Below, one piece after another: positions 1 through 8,472 of a DNA stretch of 64,000 bases. The stretch covers positions 5,580,001-5,644,000 of the forward strand of contig NZ_CP065997.1 in the NCBI RefSeq assembly GCF_016127315.1, read 5' to 3'. The stretch comes from Achromobacter deleyi. Lineage in GTDB: Bacteria > Pseudomonadota > Gammaproteobacteria > Burkholderiales > Burkholderiaceae_B. The notes below the pieces were generated by a model, which saw nothing but the letters and a program-made list of their open reading frames with translations, was not told the DNA's origin and made no database searches. Positions within the stretch are counted from its first letter, which is position 1, and each line of letters begins with the position of its first letter. Position numbers and translations under genes: made by a program.

Positions 1-620
1 TACTCGGCCGTATAGGCCACCATCAGCGAATGCGGGAACGGCCACGACTGGCTGCCGAAGTACTTCAGGTTGCCGACCTTCAGGCCGACCTCTTCCAGCA
101 CCTCGCGATGCACCGTCTGCTCGATGCTCTCGCCCGGCTCGACGAAGCCGGCCAGCGCCGTGTAGCGCCCGGTGGCGTTGGCGGTGTGGCGCGCCAGCAG
201 GATGCTGTCGCCCTTGCGGATCAGCACCATCATGGCCGGCGAGATGCGCGGATAGGCCGAGAAGCCGCAGGCCGGGCAGCGCTGGCAGAACTCGCCGCTG
301 ACGCGCGTGGTGGCGGCGCCGCAGGCGCCGCAGAAACGGTGGGTACGGGCCCATTCGGCGATCTGGTAGGCGCGCCCCGCGAGGGCCATGCGTTCTTCGT
401 CCAGCACCCCGAACAGGGACCGCAGCTTCTTGAAGGCGTAGCCATGCGGCGCCTCGATGCCCGGCTCGACATGCGCGGCGCGGGCCGGCGATTCGGGCGC
501 GGCCCAGACCGGCTGCAAGGCCTCGGCCCCGAGCCCGGCGCGCACACAGGCGTCCAGGTCCGGCAACACGCTGGTGGCTTCCTCGACCAGCAACTCATCA
601 CGACGAAACACGAAATTCAC
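1..620 (-). CDS. nudC: NAD(H) pyrophosphatase / RNA decapping Nudix hydrolase NudC, 3' end cut by window edge
   Basis: Cleaves NAD(H) to NMN(H) and AMP and in this family also removes NAD caps from RNA. About 206 residues are visible from a GTG start (codon at 620-618, preceded by AGAGGG). A zinc ribbon is seen with Cys97, Cys100, Cys115 and Cys118. The Nudix box starts at Gly158 and reads GFVEPGE, then REVLEEVGL at about 172-180, matching GX5EX7REUXEEXGU. An SQSWPFP motif follows, the NudC-specific hallmark. The C-terminus lies beyond base 1. It is transcribed away from the TRAP operon next to it, with 268 bases between the two starts. Assignment is firm; the exact start is less so. Confidence 0.9.
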   Translation of the reverse strand, partial: MNFVFRRDELLVEEATSVLPDLDACVRAGLGAEALQPVWAAPESPARAAHVEPGIEAPHGYAFKKLRSLFGVLDEERMALAGRAYQIAEWARTHRFCGACGAATTRVSGEFCQRCPACGFSAYPRISPAMMVLIRKGDSILLARHTANATGRYTALAGFVEPGESIEQTVHREVLEEVGLKVGNLKYFGSQSWPFPHSLMVAYTAE

Positions 621-888
621 ACGACCCTCTGCGACACGACTGCGATGACGAGATCTTAGAAGAAAAACCACGCGGCGATGCGCCGCCGACGCAACATTTC
701 AATCTTCAAGCATCGTGGCGGCGCGGCCTAGGAATTACCCGTAAACGCGCATTTACAGGAACTTTGTGACCAGCAGGCAACATAGAATGGCACGGCTTTT
801 CAGCTGTGCGTCATGTTGCGCCACGCTCTTTTTTCGCAATGCCTTTCGGGCCCCGCCCCGCACTCATCATTCGCAAAGAAGGACCATC

Positions 889-1863
889 ATGTTCAAGAAG
901 CTCTCGCTGTTGACCGGCAGCCTTATCGTGGCATTCAGCGCCGGTGCCCAGGCCCAGACCAAGTGGGACCTGCCCAGCGCCTACCCCGCCAGCAACTTCC
1001 ACGTCGAAAACCTGACCACCTTCATCAAGGACGTCGACACGCTGTCGGAAGGCAAGCTCAAGATCACGCTGCACAACAACGCCTCGCTGTACAAGGCGCC
1101 CGAGATCAAGCGCGCGGTGCAAGGCAACCAGGCCCAGATCGGCGAGATCCTGCTGACCAACTTCGCCAACGAAGACCCGATCTACGAACTGGACGGCCTG
1201 CCCTTCCTGGCCACCGGCTACGACGCCTCGTTCAAGCTGTACCAGGCGCAGAAGCCGTTCCTGGAAAAGAAGCTGAATTCGCATGGCATGACGCTGCTTT
1301 ACGCGGTGGCCTGGCCGCCCCAGGGCATTTTCGCCAACAAGGACATCAAGCAGATCAGCGACATGAAGGGCCTGAAGTGGCGCGCCTACAGCCCGGTGAC
1401 CGCCAAGATCGCCGAACTGGTCGGCGCCCAGCCGGTGACGGTGCAGCAGGCCGAACTGTCGCAGGCCCTGGCCACCGGCGTGATCGACTCGTACATGTCG
1501 TCGGCCTCCACCGGCTACGACACCAAGACCTACGAGTACATCAAGAAGTTCTACGACACCCAGGCCTGGCTGCCCAAGAACGCCGTGATCGTCAACAAGA
1601 AAGCGTTCGACGCGCTCGACCCGGCCACCCAGGAAGCGCTGAAGAAGGCCGGCGCGCAGGCCGAGGAACGCGGCTGGAAGCTGTCGCAGGAAAAGAACAA
1701 GTGGTACCAGGAAGAGCTGGCCAAGAACGGCATGGAGACGATCAAGCCCACGGTCGAGCTCAAGGAAGGCCTGTCGGTGATCGGCAAGCGCATGCTGGAT
1801 GACTGGCTCAAGAAGGCCGGCGCCGACGGCCAGGCCATGATCGACGCCTACCGGAAGCAGTGA
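889..1863 (+). CDS. TRAP transporter periplasmic solute-binding protein, DctP family
   Basis: Periplasmic receptor (324 aa) of a tripartite ATP-independent transporter for organic acids. The start at 889 follows AAGAAGGA and gives a clean signal peptide of about 22 residues ending AQAQ; the longer in-frame extension to 766 has no ribosome site and would bury the signal. The mature protein shows the DctP fold pattern, including a KWRAYS stretch that carries the arginine normally binding the substrate carboxylate. It is first in an operon with dctQ (7-base gap) and dctM. The substrate cannot be read from the sequence; a carboxylate is the usual ligand in this family. Confidence 0.9.
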   Translation: MFKKLSLLTGSLIVAFSAGAQAQTKWDLPSAYPASNFHVENLTTFIKDVDTLSEGKLKITLHNNASLYKAPEIKRAVQGNQAQIGEILLTNFANEDPIYELDGLPFLATGYDASFKLYQAQKPFLEKKLNSHGMTLLYAVAWPPQGIFANKDIKQISDMKGLKWRAYSPVTAKIAELVGAQPVTVQQAELSQALATGVIDSYMSSASTGYDTKTYEYIKKFYDTQAWLPKNAVIVNKKAFDALDPATQEALKKAGAQAEERGWKLSQEKNKWYQEELAKNGMETIKPTVELKEGLSVIGKRMLDDWLKKAGADGQAMIDAYRKQ

Positions 1864-1870
1864 TACGACC

Positions 1871-2371
1871 ATGCGCCGCTTTCTGGATGGACTTTACGGC
1901 GCGGCCGGCCTGCTGGCCGGCCTGTGCACAATCGGTGTATTGGTGGCGGTGCTGGCCGCGATCGTCGCGCGCCAGCTCGGCCTGAACATTCCCGGCACCG
2001 ACGCCTATGCCGGGTATTTCATGGCCGCGGCCGGTTTCCTGGCGCTGGCCAGCACCTTCAAGCATGGCGAGCACATCCGCGTGACGCTGGTCTTGAACGC
2101 GTTGTCGCCGGCCGGCAGCCGCCGCCTGGATATCTTCGCGCTCGGGATCGGCTGCCTGATGGCCGCCGCCTTCGCCTTCTTCAGCGTCAAGCTCACGTAC
2201 GACTCCTGGCAGTTCAACGACATCTCCACGTCCAACGACGCCACGCCGCTGTGGATTCCGCAGCTCAGCATGGCCCTGGGCACGGTCCTGTTCCTGGTCG
2301 CCCTGCTCGATGAGCTGGTTCGCCGTTCTCGCGGCCTGGCCGCCGCCACCTCGCAGCAAACCCATGAATGA
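1871..2371 (+). CDS. TRAP transporter small permease, DctQ family
   Basis: Small inner-membrane subunit (166 aa) that pairs with DctM. About four hydrophobic segments can be seen, around residues 10-30, 45-65, 87-107 and 128-148. A conserved-looking HGEHIRVTL stretch sits after the second segment, as is common in DctQ proteins. It lies 7 bases after the binding-protein gene, and its stop overlaps the dctM start by 8 bases, so translation is probably coupled. No oddities seen. Confidence 0.88.
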   Translation: MRRFLDGLYGAAGLLAGLCTIGVLVAVLAAIVARQLGLNIPGTDAYAGYFMAAAGFLALASTFKHGEHIRVTLVLNALSPAGSRRLDIFALGIGCLMAAAFAFFSVKLTYDSWQFNDISTSNDATPLWIPQLSMALGTVLFLVALLDELVRRSRGLAAATSQQTHE

Positions 2372-3665
2372 ACTTCTCGTCATTACCCTGCTGGTCGTCT
2401 CGATCTTCGCGTTCCTGGGATGCGGCGTCTGGGTCGGCCTGACGCTGGCGGGCACCGCCTGGATCGGCATGGAGATCTTCTCCAGCCGGCCGGCCGGCGA
2501 CGCCATGGCCGTCACGATCTGGGGCGCCTCGTCGAGCTGGACGCTGACCGCCCTGCCCCTGTTCCTGTGGATGGGCGAGATCCTGTTCCGCACGCGTTTG
2601 TCGGAGGACCTGTTCAAGGGCCTGGCGCCGTGGCTCAACCGGCTGCCCGGCCGGCTGCTGCACACCAACGTGATCGGCTGCGCCATCTTCGCGGCGGTGT
2701 CGGGCTCGTCGGCGGCCACCTGCGCCACCGTCGGCAAGATGACCATTCCCGAACTGACGCGCCGCGGCTACCCCGAGGCCAAGATCCTGGGCACGCTGTC
2801 GGGCGCCGGCACGCTGGGGCTGCTGATCCCGCCGTCGATCATCATGATCGTCTATGGCGTGGCGGCGGACGTGTCGATCGCCAAGCTGTTCATCGCGGGC
2901 ATCGTGCCGGGCATCCTGCTGGCGCTGTTGTTCATGGGCTACATCGCCTGGTGGGCGATCCGCAACCCGGGTGAGGTGCCCGCCGCCGACCCCGGCCTGA
3001 CGTTCCGGGAAAAGCTGTCGCGTTCGCGCCACCTGATCCCGGTGATGCTGCTGATCGGCGCGGTACTGGGCTCGATCTACACCGGCATCGCCACGGCGAC
3101 CGAGGCCGCCGCGGTGGGGGTGGTCGGCGCGCTGATCCTGTCGGCGCTGCAAGGGTCGCTGAGCCGCAGTGCTTTCATGCAGTCGCTGCTGGGCGCCACC
3201 CGGCTGTACTGCATGATCGCGCTGATCCTGGCGGGTGCGCAGTTCCTGACGCTGGCGATGGGCTACATCGGCCTGCCGCGGGCGCTGGCCGAGTGGATCG
3301 GCGGACTGGGCCTGTCGCAGTTCTGGCTGATCATGGCGCTGATGGTGTTCTTCATCATCCTGGGCTGCTTCCTGGATGGCATCTCGATCGTGGTGCTGAC
3401 CATGGGCGTGCTGCTGCCGACGGTGCAGGCCGCCGGCATCGACCTGATCTGGTTCGGCATCTTCATCGTTTTCGTTGTGGAAATGGCACAGATCACGCCG
3501 CCGGTGGGCTTCAATCTGTTCGTGCTGTCCGGCATGAGCGGACGCGAACTGCCCTACATCGCGCGCGCGTCGCTGCCGATGTTCTTCCTGATGATCCTGG
3601 CCGTGCTGCTGCTGTACCTGGTGCCCGGCATCGCCACATGGCTGCCGCTGCACATGACACTGTGA
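2364..3665 (+). CDS. TRAP transporter large permease, DctM family
   Basis: Ion-coupled transport subunit (433 aa, about 12 membrane helices). The start at 2364 overlaps the end of dctQ; an earlier in-frame ATG at 2310 lies inside dctQ and was rejected. Family features visible are the GCGVWVGL opening, SGSSAATCATVGKMTIP at about residue 115, and IPPSIIMIVYG and ITPPVGFNLFV, the two pseudo-symmetric signature loops of DctM. It closes the operon and is followed at once by a rho-independent terminator. Confidence 0.9.
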   Translation: MNELLVITLLVVSIFAFLGCGVWVGLTLAGTAWIGMEIFSSRPAGDAMAVTIWGASSSWTLTALPLFLWMGEILFRTRLSEDLFKGLAPWLNRLPGRLLHTNVIGCAIFAAVSGSSAATCATVGKMTIPELTRRGYPEAKILGTLSGAGTLGLLIPPSIIMIVYGVAADVSIAKLFIAGIVPGILLALLFMGYIAWWAIRNPGEVPAADPGLTFREKLSRSRHLIPVMLLIGAVLGSIYTGIATATEAAAVGVVGALILSALQGSLSRSAFMQSLLGATRLYCMIALILAGAQFLTLAMGYIGLPRALAEWIGGLGLSQFWLIMALMVFFIILGCFLDGISIVVLTMGVLLPTVQAAGIDLIWFGIFIVFVVEMAQITPPVGFNLFVLSGMSGRELPYIARASLPMFFLMILAVLLLYLVPGIATWLPLHMTL

Positions 3666-3683
3666 TGGCATGAGCGCGTCCCG

Positions 3684-3714
3684 AAAACCCCGTTCTCGCA
3701 ACGGGGTTTTTTTT
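3684..3714 (+). terminator. Rho-independent terminator of the first TRAP operon
   Basis: Stem AACCCCGTT / AACGGGGTT around a CTCGC loop, followed by eight T. It starts 18 bases after the dctM stop. Confidence 0.9.
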
Positions 3715-3736
3715 GGAACAATCTTTTGATTGTTCC
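3715..3736. promoter_or_regulatory. Perfect 9-bp inverted repeat next to the terminator, upstream of the porin
   Basis: GGAACAATC, four T, then GATTGTTCC. It abuts the T-run of the terminator, and GGAACAATC lacks a T-tail of its own on the plus strand. It may be an operator for the porin promoter or a second hairpin supporting termination; the sequence alone does not decide. Confidence 0.45.
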
Positions 3737-4001
3737 AACAATCGCCTTTTTTGCCATTCTGTAAACCCAGGGAAAACGCGAAAAAGATAAACGCACTACA
3801 CAAGCCGTAACTTTTTTAGAATCCCCTGGCGTTCCAGTGCGCACCAAGATGGCGCACGAACGCAACCAGGGCCAACGCTCCGGACCCGCGCCAACCCCTG
3901 GCGTCGGTGCAGCGGCCCCGCTCCGGGCGAACCGCCAGGCGCATCCCGTCGAGTCACAAGCCCGGCGTACGCAAAGAACAGAAACATTAGGAGAAGCCTT
4001 C
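3737..4001 (+). other. Long leader region of the porin gene
   Basis: About 265 bases without a supported gene. The first 90 bases are AT-richer than the surroundings and likely hold the porin promoter. The rest is GC-rich and open in the porin frame, but it lacks a signal peptide or start signal, so it is treated as untranslated leader ending in the AGGAG ribosome site. Confidence 0.5.
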
Positions 4002-5069
4002 GTGAAACGCATCACCCTCTCGCTCGCTGTCGCAGGTCTCGGCCTGGCCGGCGCCGCTTCGGCGGAAACCAGTGTGACCCTGTACGGCATCGCCGACGTC
4101 AGCATGCGCTACGTCAACACCAGCTCCGGCTCGACCGGCGTGGACGGCAGCCGCATCTCGATGGAAAACGGCGCCATCTCCAACAGCCGCTGGGGCCTGC
4201 GCGGCTCGGAAGACCTGGGCGACGGCAACCGCGCCTTCTTCCGCCTGGAGCAAGGCTTCAACGTGCAGAACGGGAATTCCTCCGACAGCAAGAAGACCTT
4301 CAACCGCCTGGCCTACGTCGGCCTTGACGGTGGCAAGATCGGCGCGCTGACCCTGGGCCTGCAGAACACGGTGATCCAGGACCTGATGGCGGACTACTTC
4401 GATCCGTTGACCGTCGGTAACTACAACGAGAACTCGTGGCTGCCCGCCGCCATGGGCCGCGTGCGCAACAACAACACCGTGCGCTACTCGAACACGATCG
4501 GCGACCTGGCCGTGATCGCGTCGTGGGCCAACGGTGACCGTTGGGACGACAAGAAGGCTGGCCAGCAAATGGGCATCAGCCTGCGCTACACCGTCGGCCA
4601 GCTCGGCCTGGGCGGCGCGTTCATGAAGACGTACCAGGGCGACAACTCCGACCTGCGCCAGCAGGTGTGGAACCTGAGCGCCTCGTACCAGTTCGATAGC
4701 GCCAAGGTGTTCGCCGGCTACTTCAACGGCCGCGACCAGACCGGCTGGGTCAACATGATCATGGGCGGCACCACCACCGCCCAACTCGACCGCAAGGACA
4801 ACGGCTACTTCGCCGGCGTGACCTGGCAGGCCACCCCGCGCTGGGCCCTCACCGGCGCCGCCTACTACGACCAGAGCAAGAACGTGGTCGTGGACGGCGA
4901 CAAGGGCAAGCGCTACGCCCTGGTGGCCGTGGCCGAGTACTCGCTGTCCAAGCGTACCCAGGTGTACGGCACCGTGGACTACAACAAGGTCCGCGACGCC
5001 GCGACCGGCGAAATCGCCGGCCGCACCAGCCAGATCGGCGCCGGCGTCGGCATGCGCCACATCTTCTAA
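4002..5069 (+). CDS. General diffusion porin (beta-proteobacterial Gram-negative porin family)
   Basis: Outer-membrane trimeric porin for small hydrophilic solutes, 355 aa. The GTG start at 4002 follows AGGAG with good spacing and gives a signal peptide of about 20 residues (KRITLSLAVAGLGLAGAASA). The mature N-terminus has SVTLYGIADVS, the standard opening strand of this family. The segment SRWGLRGSEDLGDGNRAFFRLEQGF and a terminal Phe (GMRHIF) needed for BAM-dependent assembly are also present. The chain is rich in alternating aromatic and polar strands. It stands alone between two terminators. A 165-base in-frame extension upstream was rejected because it would displace the signal peptide. 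Confidence 0.93.
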   Translation: MKRITLSLAVAGLGLAGAASAETSVTLYGIADVSMRYVNTSSGSTGVDGSRISMENGAISNSRWGLRGSEDLGDGNRAFFRLEQGFNVQNGNSSDSKKTFNRLAYVGLDGGKIGALTLGLQNTVIQDLMADYFDPLTVGNYNENSWLPAAMGRVRNNNTVRYSNTIGDLAVIASWANGDRWDDKKAGQQMGISLRYTVGQLGLGGAFMKTYQGDNSDLRQQVWNLSASYQFDSAKVFAGYFNGRDQTGWVNMIMGGTTTAQLDRKDNGYFAGVTWQATPRWALTGAAYYDQSKNVVVDGDKGKRYALVAVAEYSLSKRTQVYGTVDYNKVRDAATGEIAGRTSQIGAGVGMRHIF

Positions 5070-5107
5070 GTCCTTCGCGACTTACGGCCCGCCCCCGGCC
5101 GCATATC

Positions 5108-5139
5108 AAAAAGCCCGTCGCTCGCGCGACGGGCTTTTT
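5108..5139. terminator. Bidirectional terminator between porin and livF
   Basis: A 13-base stem (AAAAAGCCCGTCG / CGACGGGCTTTTT) with a six-base loop, flanked by A and T runs. It serves the porin on the plus strand and the liv operon on the minus strand. Confidence 0.92.
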
Positions 5140-5169
5140 CTTTGCGGCCGGCGGACACCGGCCTGCGGG

Positions 5170-5889
5170 CTACATCCCGAGATACGCCTTGCGCACCTCG
5201 TCCGACGCCGCCAGTTCGGCCGCATCACCCGACAGCGCGATGCGGGCGCTCTGCATCACATAGGCGCGCGATGCCACTTCCAGCGCCTGCGTCATGTTCT
5301 GCTCGACCAGCAGCACCGACAGGCCGTCGTCGCGGTTCAGCGCGGCCAGGGCGTCGAACACCTGCTCGACCAGCAGCGGCGACAGGCCCAGGCTGGGCTC
5401 GTCGATCAACAGCAGCCGCGGCCCGCTCATCAGGGCGCGGCCGATCGCCAGCATCTGCCGTTCGCCGCCGGACATGGTGCCGGCGAGCTGCTCCCGGCGC
5501 TCTTTCAGGCGCGGAAACAGCGCATAGACCTTGTCCAGCCGCTCCTGGTAGACGCGTTCGTCGCGCACGGTGTACGCCCCCAGCCGCAGGTTCTGCTCGA
5601 CCGGCTGGCGCGCGAACACGCGCGCGCCCTCCGGAATCATGGCGATGCCCTGCTTGACCAGCTGGTCCGGCGGCGTTCCCGTGATGTCGCGCCCTTCGAA
5701 GACGACCCGGCCTTCCCTGGGCTTGACCGAACCGATGATGGCCAGCAGCGTGCTGGATTTGCCGGCGCCGTTGGCGCCCAGCAGCGCGGCGATTTCCCCC
5801 TGGCGCACTTCCAGCGATACGTCGCGCACGGCCTGCACGCCGCCGTAGGCCACGCTCAGGTTGTCGACCTTCAACATCACATCAGGCAC
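5170..5889 (-). CDS. livF: Branched-chain-type amino acid ABC transporter ATP-binding protein LivF
   Basis: One of two cytoplasmic ATPases of a HAAT-family importer (239 aa). Walker A GANGAGKS is at residues 38-45, the signature MSGGERQMLAIGRAL is central, and Walker B LLLIDEPSLGLSP follows. The LivF-type features IPEGARVFA and QNMTQAL are seen. It is last in the livK-H-M-G-F operon, and its start overlaps the end of livG by 8 bases. The substrate may be a branched-chain amino acid, an amide or an aromatic acid; this family is broad. Confidence 0.92.
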   Translation of the reverse strand: MPDVMLKVDNLSVAYGGVQAVRDVSLEVRQGEIAALLGANGAGKSSTLLAIIGSVKPREGRVVFEGRDITGTPPDQLVKQGIAMIPEGARVFARQPVEQNLRLGAYTVRDERVYQERLDKVYALFPRLKERREQLAGTMSGGERQMLAIGRALMSGPRLLLIDEPSLGLSPLLVEQVFDALAALNRDDGLSVLLVEQNMTQALEVASRAYVMQSARIALSGDAAELAASDEVRKAYLGM

Positions 5890-6604
5890 GGTGCTTCCTC
5901 CCCAGATAAGCCTCGATCACGGCGGGATGGCGCACGATGTCCTGGGGCGCCCCTTCCGCGATCATCTGGCCAAAGTTCAACACCAGCACCCGTTGCGCCA
6001 GCCGCATCACCACCTCCAGCACATGCTCGACGATGATCAGCGTGACCCCGGCGGCGTGGATGCCGCGCAGGATCTCGGCAAGCGCGATGGCCTCGGCCGG
6101 ATTGAGGCCGCCGGCCACTTCGTCCAGCAGCAGCATACGCGGCTCGGTCGCCAGCGCGCGCGCCAGCTCGACCCGCTTCTGCCCCGCCACGTTCAATTCG
6201 GCCGCCAGCGTGTCGGCGCGATCGGCCAGCCCCACCAGCTCCAGCACCCGCGCCGAGGCGCGGCGCGCGTCCGGCAGGCGCGGATGGCGCAGCAGCGCGC
6301 CGACCATGGCGTTCTCCAGCACCGTCATCTGGCCGAAGCTGCGCGGGATCTGGTAGGTGCGCACCAGGCCCATGGCCGCGACCTGCTCCGGCCGCCGGCC
6401 GATCATGGATTCGCCGGCGAACGCCACCGTGCCCGAGGTCGGCTCGTGATGGCCCACCAGGCCGTTGAACAGCGTGCTCTTGCCCGCGCCGTTGGGGCCG
6501 ATGATGGCGACGATCTCGCCCGCCTCGACCGACAGCGAAATGTCCTTGTTGGCGACCAGGCCGCCGAAGCGCTTGGTCAGGTTCTTAACGTCGAGCAGAG
6601 CCAC
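5882..6604 (-). CDS. livG: Branched-chain-type amino acid ABC transporter ATP-binding protein LivG
   Basis: Second ATPase of the importer (240 aa). Walker A GPNGAGKS is at residues 36-43. The LivG-specific RTYQIPRSFGQMTVLEN segment and the Walker B region MLLLDEVAGGLNPAE are present, with the C-terminal IVEHVLEVVMRLAQRV switch region. In place of the usual LSGGQ signature it reads NVAGQKRVELARAL, a common variation in LivG proteins. Its start overlaps the end of livM by 20 bases, in line with coupled translation. Confidence 0.92.
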   Translation of the reverse strand: MALLDVKNLTKRFGGLVANKDISLSVEAGEIVAIIGPNGAGKSTLFNGLVGHHEPTSGTVAFAGESMIGRRPEQVAAMGLVRTYQIPRSFGQMTVLENAMVGALLRHPRLPDARRASARVLELVGLADRADTLAAELNVAGQKRVELARALATEPRMLLLDEVAGGLNPAEAIALAEILRGIHAAGVTLIIVEHVLEVVMRLAQRVLVLNFGQMIAEGAPQDIVRHPAVIEAYLGRKHRA

Positions 6605-7574
6605 GGCGCCTCCTCAATGTCACCAGACCGCCTGGCAGGAACAAGGTGACGAGCAGGATCGCCAACCCGAAAATCAGCAGGTCCAGGCCCAGGCCCGAAC
6701 TGCCCCACAGCACCCGCGTGCCTTCCGACAGCGGCAACAGCACCGCCGCGCCCAGCCACGGGCCGACCAGCGTGCCGACGCCACCCAGGATGGCCACCAG
6801 CACCACCTGCACCGACATCGTCAGGCTGAACATGGACTCCGGATCGATGAAGCCCACGTACATGGCGAAGAAACCGCCCCACACCCCGGTCATGCCGGCC
6901 GACATCACGAACGCCAGCATCTTGTAGCGGTCCGCCGGCACGCCCAGGCTGCGCGAGGCGGCTTCGTCGCCGTTGATGGCGCGCCAGTAGAAGCCGGTCT
7001 TGGAATGCACCAGGAAATACGTGGCGCAGAAGGTCAGGAACGCCAGCCCCACCGCGATCCAGTAGTACGGCACCTTGCTGCGGAACAGCAGCATCCAGGC
7101 GGCGTCGCCGATCGGCGCCTCCAGCCCGACGGCGCCGCCGGCCCAGTCCCAGTTGATCATCAGCAGCAAGCCGATCTGCAGCAGCGCGATGGTGGCCATG
7201 GCGAAATAATGACCGGACAGGCGCAGCGTCGGCCCGCCCACCAGCCAGGCCAGCGCCGCGCTGATCAGGCCCCCCAGCGGAATGCCGAGCAGCGGCGTCA
7301 GCTTCAGGTGATGCAGCAGCAGCAAGGTGGTGTAGCCGCCCACGCCCACGAACACGGCGTGGCCGAACGAGATGCGGCCGAGAAAGCCGCCCACCAAGTT
7401 CCAGCACGCGCCCAGCGCGCCGAACATGATGGCCAGCAGCAGCACCTGCAGGGTGAACGAATCGGTCACCACCAGCGGCACCAGCGCCAGCAGCACCGCC
7501 GCCGCCAGGGCCACGGCCACCGGCCATTTCGGCACGCCCGAGGCCGCGCCGTCCTTTTTCTGTGTCGTCGTCAT
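6585..7574 (-). CDS. livM: Branched-chain-type amino acid ABC transporter permease LivM
   Basis: Inner-membrane permease (329 aa) with about nine to ten hydrophobic segments. Family hallmarks include GRISFGHAVFVGVGGY after the third helix and the EAA-like region MAFVMSAGMTGVWGGFFA. The N-terminal tail is polar, and the extreme C-terminus is Arg-rich. It lies one base after livH and overlaps livG, so it belongs to the five-gene operon and pairs with LivH. Confidence 0.9.
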   Translation of the reverse strand: MTTTQKKDGAASGVPKWPVAVALAAAVLLALVPLVVTDSFTLQVLLLAIMFGALGACWNLVGGFLGRISFGHAVFVGVGGYTTLLLLHHLKLTPLLGIPLGGLISAALAWLVGGPTLRLSGHYFAMATIALLQIGLLLMINWDWAGGAVGLEAPIGDAAWMLLFRSKVPYYWIAVGLAFLTFCATYFLVHSKTGFYWRAINGDEAASRSLGVPADRYKMLAFVMSAGMTGVWGGFFAMYVGFIDPESMFSLTMSVQVVLVAILGGVGTLVGPWLGAAVLLPLSEGTRVLWGSSGLGLDLLIFGLAILLVTLFLPGGLVTLRRRRGSARR

Positions 7575-7575
7575 G

Positions 7576-8427
7576 TCACCACCGCCCGAACAGGCCGCGC
7601 GGCCGATACCAGAGAACCAGGATGAAGAGGATGAAGACGCTGACCGTCTTCAGCGCGGGCGCCACGAAGTAGCCCGTCATGGCCTCGATGATCCCGATCA
7701 GGATGCCGGCGATGAAGGCGCCCGGCAGCGAGCCGAAGCCGCCCATGCAGACCGCCACGAAGGCCAGCAGGCCGAACACCGTGCCCACCGAGGGGAACAC
7801 GTAGAAGAACGTGGTCAGCAGCGCGCCGGCCAGGCCGACCGCGGCGCTGCCCAGCATCCAGACCTGGGCGTTGACGCGGTCCGGCGAAATGCCGACCAGC
7901 GCCGCCACCTGGCGGTCTTCGGCCACCGCCTGCAGCGCATGGCCCCAGCGCGTGCGGTACACCAGCACGAACAGCGCGGCCACCACCACCAGCGCGATCA
8001 GGCCGGTCACCACCTGCGGACGGCCCAGCGAAATGCCGGCCACCGTGACGCTGCCGGACACCAGGGTGTCGGGCAGGCTGCGGTAGTCCGGGCTGAAGGC
8101 GATGAACGCCAGTTGCCGCAGCACCAGGCCCAGGCCGAAGGTGGCCAGGATCACCGCCATGGCGGGACCTTTCTGCAGGCGCTTGATGATCAGCGCATAA
8201 GTGAGGAAACCGACGAAGGCGAGCACGATGGCGACCAGGGGGGCCGACAGCGTGGGGTCGATATGACCCAGGGTGTAGAGCCAATAGGCGGCATACATGC
8301 CGAGCATCAGGAATTCGCCATGGGCGAAGTTGATGACGTCGGTGATGCCCCAGATCAGCGCCAGCCCCACAGCCACCGCGGCATAGATCAGGCCGTTGAA
8401 CAGGCCTGCCGAGAGAGCTTCAAACAT
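7576..8427 (-). CDS. livH: Branched-chain-type amino acid ABC transporter permease LivH
   Basis: Inner-membrane permease (283 aa). The start at 8427 (MFEALSAGLFNGLIYA) follows AGGAG; a 12-codon upstream extension has no ribosome site. Features include INFAHGEFLMLGMYAAY near residue 40, typical of LivH, and the VAEDRQVAALVGI loop that contacts the ATPases. About eight membrane helices are visible. The gene follows livK by about 45 bases and precedes livM by one base. Confidence 0.92.
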   Translation of the reverse strand: MFEALSAGLFNGLIYAAVAVGLALIWGITDVINFAHGEFLMLGMYAAYWLYTLGHIDPTLSAPLVAIVLAFVGFLTYALIIKRLQKGPAMAVILATFGLGLVLRQLAFIAFSPDYRSLPDTLVSGSVTVAGISLGRPQVVTGLIALVVVAALFVLVYRTRWGHALQAVAEDRQVAALVGISPDRVNAQVWMLGSAAVGLAGALLTTFFYVFPSVGTVFGLLAFVAVCMGGFGSLPGAFIAGILIGIIEAMTGYFVAPALKTVSVFILFILVLWYRPRGLFGRW

Positions 8428-8472
8428 GGAGTGCTCCTGTGGCGGGCCCCCGCGGCCCGCCACGGCTGATGA

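Noticed and set aside
788..802. Possible sigma-54 promoter (TGGCACGGCTTTTCA) before the first TRAP operon
   Set aside because: The -24 part fits but the -12 GC doublet is CA, so it fails a core requirement; no sigma-54 activator gene is near.
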